From: Amphibalanus amphitrite
Taxonomy: Eukaryota > Arthropoda > Thecostraca > Balanomorpha > Balanidae
DNA length: 64,000 bases
Assembly (NCBI RefSeq): GCF_019059575.1
Contig: NW_024881539.1
Coordinates: forward strand, 620,001 to 684,000
Reading direction: 5' to 3'
Under the pieces are notes generated by a model. It searched no databases, was not told where the DNA came from, and was given only the letters and a program-made list of their open reading frames with translations. Of the stretch, positions 49,048 to 59,000 are shown piece by piece; position 1 is the first letter of the stretch; each line of letters starts with the position of its first letter. The translations under genes and the position numbers were made by a program.

Positions 49048-50469
49048 GCGAGTCGATAAAAGTGGTTTTGGACACTGGATGAGTTTTTAGGGGTGTGGTG
49101 AGGGGGGATGTAATTCCACAGACCTTCTGTCAGATTCACTAATGCAGTAGGTCTGTGCGGTGTTTAGTTATCGGAGCATTCTTTGAAAGTCGTGAATAGG
49201 GCCACCGAGTACCTAAAGCCGTGATATTCCCCCACAAAAACTTCTTTTAAATAACCGGGGATAGGTACATGAGCAGAGTAAATGCTATTACGAACGCCTA
49301 TCACAATGCTGAGCGAATAGGAAAATCCATAGATGGACAATTGTGCCGCGTTACGGGTGCTCGGGCGCAGCCAATCCACCGTTACCCCAGCGGTGACCTT
49401 GACCCGCATCGTCTGTCTCGGCTCCAAAGCCAAACCGGCGTGGAATTGGGAGCGTTCGAGCACTCATGGTCCAGCGCAATTCTCCACCTAAATCCATTCC
49501 TGATATACATTTGCTTGCTCATAGTCATGTAACCCCGGTAAATTCACCCAACTTTCATATTGGTCGCTCCATAGACAGATGGCCACAGAGATCAACTTAA
49601 AAGGCCATTGTTGCATTCATTTAGTGGAGATCATTAAAGAGCCGTGACAGGCCACAAGTTGCGTGACATCATACGTGTAACGACCAATGACGTCGGCCTG
49701 CAAAACCCAATGGAAGCGGCTAGCAGCGTGCAATAAAACAGGGCGCTGCTTTCTAAATGTCTGTCGTGCGCCATAAATGAATATATTCTTTGTAGCCTGG
49801 CAACTCAGTATCTTTTTTTAACTATTGTACTAGTATTTAATAATTTCATAATTTTATAATTGTGCTTACGCTTTATGTTGATATTAGTGATAAATCCTTA
49901 GATAAAGTAAATCGATGTGATATTTAATAGAAAAATAGCAAACTAACGCACCATTCATTCGAAAGCTGGGGAACCTACTAAAAAGAACTACTAAAATTCC
50001 TGAGGAACCAAAGGATCAAATGGGAATTAAATAGATGCCTGCTATTCCGTCGTGAAAACGGCCTATGTGGATTTTAATAGAACCGTCCGGAGTCGGAGTC
50101 GGAGTTGGAGTCGGAGTCGGAGTCGATTTTTGAAGCCGGAGTCAGAGTCGGAGTCGGAATCGCCTTAAAATCCATCGACTCCGCAGCCCTGAAGCGTTGT
50201 GAAGTTCCTTTTTTGGGTGGAGAAGGTCTGGTATGCATATAATTCCAGCTGTCTATATTTAGTGACTCCCGAGCGATTGCAAATAAGTCGTCACGGGGCG
50301 TCTCCTTTTTCGTTCGCCGTTCTTTTTTTTTGGGGGGGGGGGAGGGGGACTGGGACTGGGGATTGCGTCGACGGCGAGGTCATTATCTGCCTCTCGAAAA
50401 GCTAGGTTGAAATGTCCGGACCAAGTATCCTATTCATTTTAGACTTAGGAGCTCAACAGTAAGAAAACC

Positions 50470-51010
50470 TCAGTGAATGAAGTTAATTTGTAAGGTCCGT
50501 TTGCGCCTCATGACCTGACCTCGCTGTCACCTCTCCCGTTCTTTGTCCTTGGGAACGACCAACCGGTCCAGAGGAGTGCCCAACGCCCAGCTCATGTGAC
50601 GTCATCTCTTCCGTCTATGACGGCTACAGCTCAACGTCAGAGATAGTTGTAGCTTTAGTCATAGGCCGTCAATTGCTCCCGATAGAATTGAGCTACCGAG
50701 TCGGGAAAGCCGCTAATAGACTCAGAAACACATGCAAAATCGAGTAAGATTGCAACGTGGCCTCATTTGACGAGCTCCCTTTCCTGAGTGACTCAACTTG
50801 ATAAGTTGACCTTTTCTATACAGAAGTAAACGATTAGGTACATACAGATTCGACGCGTCTGAACATGATGAACACAATGGTGCCAACATTGCAGCTATGC
50901 AAACATTTTTTCGAAGTCATTAACCCAATACCGGATCCCTGGGGGCCTCAAAGGTCATCGTTGAACCTGCAACCCAAAATCGTTTACGAGTCACTGCGTC
51001 TCAAAACTCA
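50470..51010. mobile_element. AGGTCA-family-related fragment
   Basis: Internal blocks such as GAGTCGGGAAAGCC, TTCGACGCGTCTGA and AACACAATGGTGCCAA match the 61930-62200 region and the 2414 copy, but the terminal hairpins are missing. Confidence 0.5.
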
Positions 51011-51817
51011 AAGCGGCGCAAATGCTCAGTTTTTTTTTTTTTTTCGGGCAGGAAGGTGGGACAGGCAGGGCTAGCTAGGGACGAATGGGCGAAAGGGCTC
51101 GAGACCGCCCCTCCCCTCCCCCTTGGCTGGGGCGCAGGCATCTAGAGAGCCGGTATATAGGCACGGCGAGGGCTAAGTCAATGATACAGGGTATGGGGCC
51201 TAAAACAATTGCACGTAAGTGCTTTTTTCTTCAAAATAAGTGCAGATTTAATATTTTGCTATTGAACGAACCAGGGCCGCGGAGTCAGAGTCGGAGTTGG
51301 AGTTGGAGTCGGTCGGAGTCGACAGTTCTGCCCGAAGTCGGAGTCGGAGTCGGAGTCGCCAAACTCTTACCGACTCCGACCCCGGAGTCGGAGTTAACGC
51401 TGCATGGCTCAGCGTCATGCACTGCACCTGTTTGATTGACGATGCTGCGTTTGAAATAAGATTTTGTCGAAAAAGGTCATTTTGCTATTTTGGAAGAACG
51501 TTTTCAGCGAGAGAAGCCATGGGCGTAGGAACCTCACGAAAAGTGTGTGTGTGTGGGGGGGGGGGGCAGCGAAACTTCAATGTCACTTTCTGGGAGCCCC
51601 AATACCCCTATGAAGAAATTCTTTGCAGTTTTGTGGTCATCTCACCTTGCTGAACTATTTCCTGCTCTTAGTTTTGTATTTAAATCAAAAATAAATATTT
51701 TACTTTAAAATGGCTCAGAGGTTGGGGCATGCACCCCCCCCCCTGTTTCTACGCCAATCAAAGAAGCAGAAAACGGCGAATTCCCCAGAACCTGCTTTTT
51801 AATTCTGCATGCTATTT

Positions 51818-52321
51818 TTAAAGGGACCCTCCCACCTTAAAAAAAGTTTATGAATTGGCACGAAAGTGATGAAAGTGGCACTCGGTTCAGAAAGAGCGAA
51901 AACGAATATCTACTAAATTTCACCGAAAAATATTCACCGGTTTTCAAGATATTGGACTTCTACTTTTGTTTACTTTTTGCGATCTCCGCTGTTCCTAGCG
52001 ACTTTATTTGGAAGCAATAGTTTGGCAGCTGAAAGTGCGGCACTTGTTGCGCGCAAAGCAGCATATACCACCGCGTGCTACAAAACGTTTTAGTCAAACA
52101 TTTAAAAATCGTTAGATATCTGCCTGACGTCACACATTCAGAGGGGTATTCCTATGCATTAGCCCCTCTGAATCAAAATGCTGCAATTTTGAAATTCAAT
52201 ATTTCCGATTTAAGGCATTTCTCGATGTTGTGAGTGCCGAAACCGGTAATTGTGAGCCAGAGACCCCATTTTGGCTATGGCTCAACTCAAATCTAATGTT
52301 AAGGTGGGAGGGTCCCTTTAA
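51818..52321. mobile_element. TTAA-flanked MITE, AGGGACCCTCCCACC family, best-preserved copy
   Basis: TTAA-AGGGACCCTCCCACCTTAA and its inverse form the ends. Copy A of the host (44300-44330) shows the site without the insert, apart from a short stretch next to the right end. The body is non-coding. Confidence 0.88.
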
Positions 52322-53489
52322 CCCTATTAGTTGCATATTTGCAACGCAAAGCCTTGGAACGCACAAGGGATCGTTTCTTTCAGGTAGGATAAAAACATCG
52401 CCATTATCACGGTGACTAGCCATTATGAACTTCAAGCTCTCAAGATCATGATATGGATTTTAGTAGAACTGTCCGGAGTCGGAGTCGGAGTTGGAGTCAG
52501 AGTCGGAGTCGATTTTAGTAGCCGGAGTCTGAGTCGGAGTTGAAGCCATTCGCTCCAGTGGGGGGGGGGGGGGCATATGTTACCACCCTGTCGCGTTTTT
52601 TGCGTGTGAATAAAAAACCGCGACGCGTAGCGCCGCACCGCTTGGAGTATCTTTCTGTACATCAATTTTGGACAATGTGTGAAATTTTTGACCCCAGGTC
52701 ATGTCAGGTCAGGTCACCAGGTCAAGTAAACTGACCAAGCCTAAACAAAAGTTTGCAATCATGCCCAGCCTGCAGTGCTTGTAAGAGAGGTTTTAAACTT
52801 GGTGGATCGCATTATATCATGGGCGCCTACACACAAAAAAAATATTAACACCGTTAGCGGTGTAATTGCACAGTACATATCTGAGCACTTGAGGAAAGTT
52901 AATTTAGTCCCTTCCCCGCTTAAATTACTCGCGCTTCTAAATGAACACCAGGAAGAAGGTAATAGGACACTGTTCCCAGCCAGCAATTCGGTTGGGGAAA
53001 GTGCGGGGACAGTGTTGGGGAAAGCTTGGGGAGAACGTACAATTCCCCTATCGGATCGGGGAACGGTCCGTGTTCCCCATCCCTTCCCCGACTGTATTGG
53101 TAATATGTTCAAAAGACATGGGGAAATTACACCGATCCCCGTACGGGGAAAGAGCAGCATTCCCCAATCAAACCCCACTGTTGGGGTTCGGTCGGGTAAA
53201 AGATCAGATTCCCCAAACGGGGAAGGGTGCGTTATCCCCGACCCATTTTCAAGAACAGTTTGATTGGGGAAAAGTAGGGGAACTGTTGAAATTCCCCGCT
53301 CGGGATTTTACACTTAATCCCCAGACGAATCCCAACCGCCAGTAGGACGTCTTGAGATCGACTTCCAGCATGTAATTCCACAAGTATTCAATAAAGAAAA
53401 ATGCATCTTGGGAATGCTAAAAGCAGTCTTAGGAGCAGTTCTAGAGCTATAGGTTCAAGCATCGATTGAAGGGAGATTAATAAAAAAAT

Positions 53490-53566
53490 TAGCGATATAA
53501 CGATTTTATAACGATATAACGATAAAACGATACCTATAACGATATAATTTTTTTATAATCGTTTTC
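53490..53566. repeat. (ATAACGAT)n tandem repeat
   Basis: TATAACGA/AAACGATA units repeat with small variations. Confidence 0.85.
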
Positions 53567-54360
53567 ATGACAGGTGATCTGGCGAATGCATCAAACCTGA
53601 CCAAATTTGCACCAAATTTCTTTTTAATATCTTTATATCATATACCTATTTATTTCAGTGTTTTAATCGAAAATAATGTATGATATAATTGATCAAATCG
53701 GCACCGCATCTGGACCAAATGCCTACCAATTGTGTACCAGTTACCTATCATGAAAACGGTTATTCGCAGACATTTGATTGAGGCATTTGATGTATGTAAT
53801 TTCCGACCTAAAAGAGAGGTAAAGCCGTCTTGGTTTACGGGTCCTGCTAAGCCGTGAGGATGAGGACACGCACACGTCATTATTTTGAACGAACGTTGGT
53901 GCCCTTATTTCATGAGGTAAAAACAACTTTGACAACTTTCAGGATCTTTGTTTCTTCTCGCACTGCTGTGGCATAAACATTACGTTTTCTTTCTTCTGTC
54001 ATCACTCATCGCATTGAAATTACAAAAGCATCAAAATTTCAACAACACACTGCCTACGACATACATGTGTCGCCTCAACGCAGCGAGGGGAGGGGAGGGA
54101 GGGGTAGCAACGACCGGCCGCCGTCGGTTCCGTTCGCACATCTGGTTGAGGGGCGTCTCCTGTCGCCATCTGTCATCGTGAATGGGGCCGTGACGACGTG
54201 TCAGACGGGACGAACGGGGGAAGTCGGTCCAGAGTCACTGCGCCGCGCGGTTGTGTGAGCAAGCCGTGGGCTAGGTACCGCTCCAGGTCAGACCATGGTT
54301 GGCACTGAAGAGTGCGGCGACACTACAGAGCTGTGAACGAAGACGGTGAACGGCGAGATG

Positions 54361-56078
54361 TGGTGACCGCTTGACTGACCTGTGCTCAAAGTCGTGATCT
54401 ACCGCTGGCCGCTGGGGTCAGTGCGTGAGAAGCTGGACTCGGCAACAACGGAGGACGCAGCTCGACGAGGAAACTATGCTGTGTTGGTAAGGAACTAAAG
54501 CACTTAATTGTAACGAATCCATGACAGATATAAAATGACGATACTAACTCAAGTTTATTGTAAAAGACAAAGCTTTCGATACACACAATATCTTGATAAC
54601 TGTCTAGGATATGCAGAATATGACGTAAAAATGACTAAGGTCATCAACCTCCGTCTGAGATTATCCTTAAATTGCCCGGACAATATAATGTCATCAGCCT
54701 AATGCTTCATCTGCTTCTGTTCTAGAGGGACGTCTGCCGGTTACGACCGGAAGGTTTCCGACGGGACTTGGCAGAACCCACAACAGCAGTATGAACCCGG
54801 CGTGGAGTTAATGCGTAATTGCTCGCATGAGCAACCGAAGAGCGACTTCCAGGCGAAGATGGTAAGCAGTTTATGGGGGTGGGGGCTAGTTTAGAGCTGT
54901 TGAACAACCTGTCCTTCACCCAAGTCTAAAGGCTGAGACACACTCTTTCTACAGCCAGAAAATCTCATGCGAGAGCCCATTAATTAAACACATGAGATCA
55001 CGATCGCATCAACCACTTACAGGGATGTGCGAACAATTGACGCGATTGTAATAAATAACATGCATTTGAATAGGCTCTCGCATTCCATTTTCTGTCTTCG
55101 GGAAGAGCCTGTTTCAGCGGCTCTACTAGACAGCTCTGCTTGTGAAAGGGATTGTTATCTTGAAAAACTATATAGCAACCGATTTTAATTGTCAAACGGC
55201 GTTCATTTATCTGTCAAGTGCTTTCGCGAGGAACTTCGTAAGGCGTAATATAGACGTAAAACATTTATTACCTAATGACTTTTCCTGGAATGAGAAATGT
55301 TTAGAAGTACAAATCTAATTATTGAATTTTATTTCCTGATTTAATTAATTATTCTAAGTATATCACATTCAATTTTTAAGCACTTTTCGTGGAAAAAAGT
55401 TATAAATAAGTGTAATTTTATAAAATGGCATTCAACATGTTTCAGCGTAAGCTGACGTTTCCATATAAGGACATTTCATGTAGTAGCTAGCTGTAAAACC
55501 TGATTGATATACCTACAAGTGCACATATTTTTGTTTTTGTCCACAGCCGCAGAATTCCTGGAGATGCGCTGGGACATGGATCATAGCAAGGTGGCTCTCA
55601 GCGGCAGCTGACCGCTGATATGTGTCTGAAACAGCCAGAAGGAAGACTCGAGTTGTGGATCCAGGGCACTACTGATCGGAAGGCGGGACCAGCTGTAGGG
55701 AGACTACAGCAAAGCCGTCGTACTCAATCTGCTGAACAGACTCCTACTGCAGAGGAAAAACTGGGGTTCGACGTGTTAGAACTGGGGTTAGACCGGTTAC
55801 CAGTGCTCGTGTTCGTCACCTGTTGTTTGTCACTGCTGTGCTGCTGCTGTATGTCATGTTTGCCACCTGCTAAGCGTTCACAATGTATTTTAAGTGAATA
55901 ATAACCTTTTTAGTGTTTGTCTTGATTTGTAACGAGTATATCAAGTACCTATGTTAACCTTTCATCAAATGAAGGACTCCACATAAAAATAGGATAGGCT
56001 GTGGTGGTACATACCATGCTTGGCCGACTGTTGTGTAGTGATCTAGTCGCTGAAGCGTCCTGAAAGTCTGGAAATAAA
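54361..56078 (+). other. Candidate three-exon transcription unit inside the inverted-repeat element
   Basis: Exon A ends at 54486 (donor GTAAGG). Exon B is 54728-54861 (acceptor TCTAGAG, donor GTAAGC). Exon C starts at 55547 after TTTTTGTCCACAG, with AATAAA at 56073-56078. One frame stays open across all three exons in matching phase. It encodes YDRKVSDGTWQNPQQQYEPG in exon B and SWRCAGTWIIARWLSAAADR before a stop at 55618. No convincing start codon lies upstream in exon A. A second 93-codon frame at 55620-55901 has a hydrophobic LPVLVFVTCCLSLLCCCCM segment. No family is recognised; it may be a non-coding RNA or a captured host gene fragment. Confidence 0.4.
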
Positions 56079-56747
56079 CAGGCATAGCCAATTGGATTGG
56101 TTCTAATTATTTTCCTGTGTGGTTTTATCATTTCCCTATTGCGGGGAAACAAGTGGACAATTTTGTTTGTATTTATACAAGTATGTGTATACAAATATTT
56201 GTATGTTTACGGACAAAATAAATAGTCATTGTCAATTTTAATGGGACCCGGATGTTTCCCAGTGCGGTTTTTACTGGCTTCTCCGTACGGGGAAAAAAGC
56301 AGACAAGGCAGTGGGGCCATTGCCAAGTCGGGGAACGGCCGGGGTTCGCGCGGGGGAAAGGTCTTGGAACGTTAGGGGAAATCACGGTTTCCCCGATCGG
56401 GGAAGGTCTCCAGTAAGCATAAACCCGTATAGCCGGGTGGGGGAATGTGCGGGGCTCGCACAGGATCTTCTTGGGGAAAATGTTCGAAAGCCCCGTACGG
56501 GGAACCGACCTTAACAACGGGTTTTAACCATAGTCGGCGCGGGGTAGCTTGGGGGACGTTTGGGGAACGCTTGGGCAGTTATACCGTTTCCCCGTACGAA
56601 TCCCGCATAAAGTTCCCCGTACAAAGTGTCTCAAATCCCAAGCGAACGCTCCGTTTTCCCCAGGAGAACGGTTGGGGTTTCCCCGAGCCTGCCCCAAGCT
56701 CGCCACAGGCCTTCCCCGTACGGGGAAAGCTCCGATTTGCTGGCTGG

Positions 56748-56893
56748 GTTAGGAGGGTTGGGTGTTTTACTACATGTAGTACTACATGTTTTACTACATT
56801 TTACTATATTTACATTTTACTTTTACTACATTTTACATTTTACTACATTTTACACATTTTACTACATGTAGTAAAACACCCAACCCTCCTAAC
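56748..56893. mobile_element. Small perfect-hairpin element in the right arm
   Basis: The ends GTTAGGAGGGTTGGGTGTTT and its exact inverse enclose TTTTACTACAT repeats. The left arm of the host element has the uninterrupted sequence at about 52968-52985 (GGACACTGTTCCCAGCC), proving insertion. Confidence 0.8.
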
Positions 56894-57952
56894 AGTGTCC
56901 TATTACCTTCTTCCTGGTGTTCATTTAGAAGCGCGAGTAATTTAAGCGGGGAAGGGACTAAATTAATTTTCCTCAAGTGCTCAGATATGTACTGTGCAAT
57001 TACACCGCTAACGGTGTTAATATTTTTTTGTGTGTATAATTGATATATCTCAGATTTTTATATCTGTGACCTAAGGTCAAGACAGTGGGATGACCTTTAC
57101 ATTATAAGTCAATGGAGAAAAATGAAAATGCCTCTAGATCCGTGTGTACGCATAGGAACAGTCCAAAAAATTTAGAACCACCCTTAACGACCAAGGTGTC
57201 TTTTTTGCTGATAGCCTCTAGAAAGGTCATCCGAGGTCATTTGAGGCTACAAACAGATTTTTGCCAATAACTCCCGATTGGAAAGAGATATAACGCTGGG
57301 GATGGCTTCATTGCGTTTGTCTTGTCTACGCATCGAATGATATGCAACATGACCCATTTGGATCACCACGTGACCTTGACCTGAGGTCAAAATTTTACCT
57401 TGACCTTTCCATGTAAAAAATATATGTTTCGAAGCGGCTGAAGGAGAGAAAAAACGATAGTGCCGTTGCCAATTCTTTATCTTTGCTGATTCAAAAGTTA
57501 TTCGTGAAAATAAAAGTTTTATCCAAAAACAGCTATTTTCACAATATTTGACCAATGGAGGCTTAACCGTTGACCTGAGGTCAATTTCGATGATGACATC
57601 AAAAGAAGAGTTCCAAAGCTATCGATTGCCTTTCCATGCGTTTTTCTAGCTATCATAGTTCCTGTGATAACTGCATGTTTTCTGAAAATATAATGACATT
57701 TGGCAAATGTTGACCTTTGATGACCTCCAGTGACCCCAATATTGCTCTTAGATGAAAAATGACCGCAATAATTTCAAACATACGCATTGAGAACTATCGA
57801 CTGCTTTTTACCGCGTCTTTCTAGCCCTCTTAGTTTTTGAGTTAGAGGTGGGTGGTAACATATATGCCCCCACCCCCCACTAGGGCGAAGTTGGCTGAGA
57901 CCGCCACTGGGGCGCGGGTTAAATCTGTCGACTCCGCAGCCCTGGAAGGAAC

Positions 57953-58990
57953 ATCGTTGACCTCAGGCCACTTCTGTTAGAATTTGTGCCTAACTGGGGA
58001 AGCTAGGTATATCGAATGTTTGAGTTGCTGCAAGAATGAGTTGCCATTGGCTATGCGTATGAGAGGATGTGCAGGAGGATATGCATTATGCAGGGTATGC
58101 TAGATCATCTTCGAGTTCCATGGACCCTGGGAAGCGTAAACGCGTCCCACAATCTAGGTCGACAGAGTGCAGTCAGCGAAGCGCAGTACCCCTCGACTTC
58201 ATAGATGTCGCCGTCCGGTCGGTGCAGACTGCATGTAGGTGCCGCTACGCGCGTTTGGGTCTGCTGCCATCATACAGGTAGGTTAGGTTAGGTTAGGTTT
58301 ATGAGTGCCTCGCTACGGATCGACCGGTTGATGGGACAGAACCTGATGAGTGAATGAGCTGATTGCTCATTAGCCTTGAGAGTTTATTCGGCAAATGCAA
58401 TCTGCATAACGGACCACCTTCATCTACTGACCTTTCTTTACTTGTGTATAGGAAGCCTTAGCCCGAAGCCTCTTCAGTGACGTTTTCTGGACGAAAGTGG
58501 GACCAATTGGCGAGTTATTCGCGAGTTATTTGACCAATTGACCGGTGCACCACGTCAGCAAAACTTTTTTGTTGGGACGGGAGTGCCGAATCTTCCGGTG
58601 GGGCATGTCACCCCCGGCCGCCCAGTCACGTCGAAAAAAGTGTTCCTATCGCAACATATCTAGGTAACTCCTCGGTCTTTGGATGGTATAAAGGTGACTT
58701 TCAGCCCGGACCACAGAGTATGATTAAAAGGATTAGATAGAATCAGACGATCCTGAGAATTTAGGGGATTGAAAATAAGGGGATTTGTGAACTGAGTGAG
58801 CTAATGACAGCTGAGATGCTGCTTGGAAATAGCGAGATAGTTTTGTTTTATCTTTATGTTACATCTCGAGGTAGTTACTTCCTATGCAACGGGAAATATC
58901 TGCAGAAGCCAGAAGTGACCGTTTTCAATCTGGCCTTGGCTACCAACGTAGTTGTGGGACATACACTTCAAACGTAATTTGAAACGATCT
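57953..58990. other. Spacer without recognisable gene
   Basis: It contains one 70-codon frame and a short (TTAGG)n-type run at 58277-58300, but no supported gene or delimited element. Confidence 0.45.
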
Positions 58991-59000
58991 TAACCCTGTC

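Larger units (their letters stand above)
44409..50063. mobile_element. 5.65-kb element with GGCCGTTTTCACGACGGAA inverted termini
   Basis: The 19-bp termini at 44409-44427 and 50045-50063 are perfect inverted repeats bordered by TAT on both sides. Copy B of the host element has an uninterrupted counterpart at about 52440-52460 (ATCATGATATGGATTTTAG), so the insertion point is established. The interior contains a TATA-like promoter, a tRNA-like segment, an AGGTCA-family element (46319-47270) and a GC-rich 1.1-kb patch. No transposase was recognised. Confidence 0.75.
44017..50191. mobile_element. hAT-type element with GGAGTC repeats, copy A, 8-bp duplication AAGCGTTG
   Basis: AAGCGTTG at 44009-44016 is repeated at 50192-50199. 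The ends are CAGGGCTGCGGAGTC and GACTCCGCAGCCCTG. Hexamer GGAGTC/GAGTCG arrays lie at 44021-44135 and 50090-50185. The original element is probably about 0.5 kb. It is swollen by a 5.65-kb insertion at 44409-50063, as shown by alignment to copy B. Confidence 0.9.
52830..57034. mobile_element. 4.2-kb long-inverted-repeat element
   Basis: The arms start CACACAAAAA, followed by TATTAACACCGTTAGCGGTG, and run inverted for at least 150 bp (52830-52980 versus 56895-57034), bounded by TA. They continue beyond the hairpin insert as CCCAGCCAGCAA and a zone rich in palindromes such as TTCCCCGTACGGGGAA (53000-53340 and 56270-56740). The core (about 53350-56130) holds a splice-structured segment. No transposase was recognised, so it is either non-autonomous or of an unfamiliar class. 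Confidence 0.75.
52541..57922. mobile_element. AGGTCA-family element inside hAT copy B, itself interrupted
   Basis: The right end is GGCGCGGG-TTAA (to 57922); the left end is worn but still reads CGCTCCAGTGGGG. GGTCA clusters lie at 52696-52730 and 57066-57730. Blocks after 57037 match 2690-3500 of the first copy in order, so the 52830-57034 segment is a later insertion. Confidence 0.75.
51272..57944. mobile_element. hAT-type element with GGAGTC repeats, copy B, nested host
   Basis: The ends are CAGGGCCGCGGAGTC (51272) and GACTCCGCAGCCCTG (to 57944). The flanking GAACGAAC and GAAGGAAC differ at one base, a slightly aged 8-bp duplication. Left-side sequence matches copy A for several hundred bases. 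Two insertions (51818-52321 and 52541-57922) account for most of the length. Confidence 0.85.

Noticed and set aside
52775-53263. A 162-codon frame as a transposase of the inverted-repeat element
   Set aside because: The protein-like part is simply one arm of the inverted repeat, present again inverted at 56895-57034, and it runs into palindrome repeats; no catalytic motif is visible.
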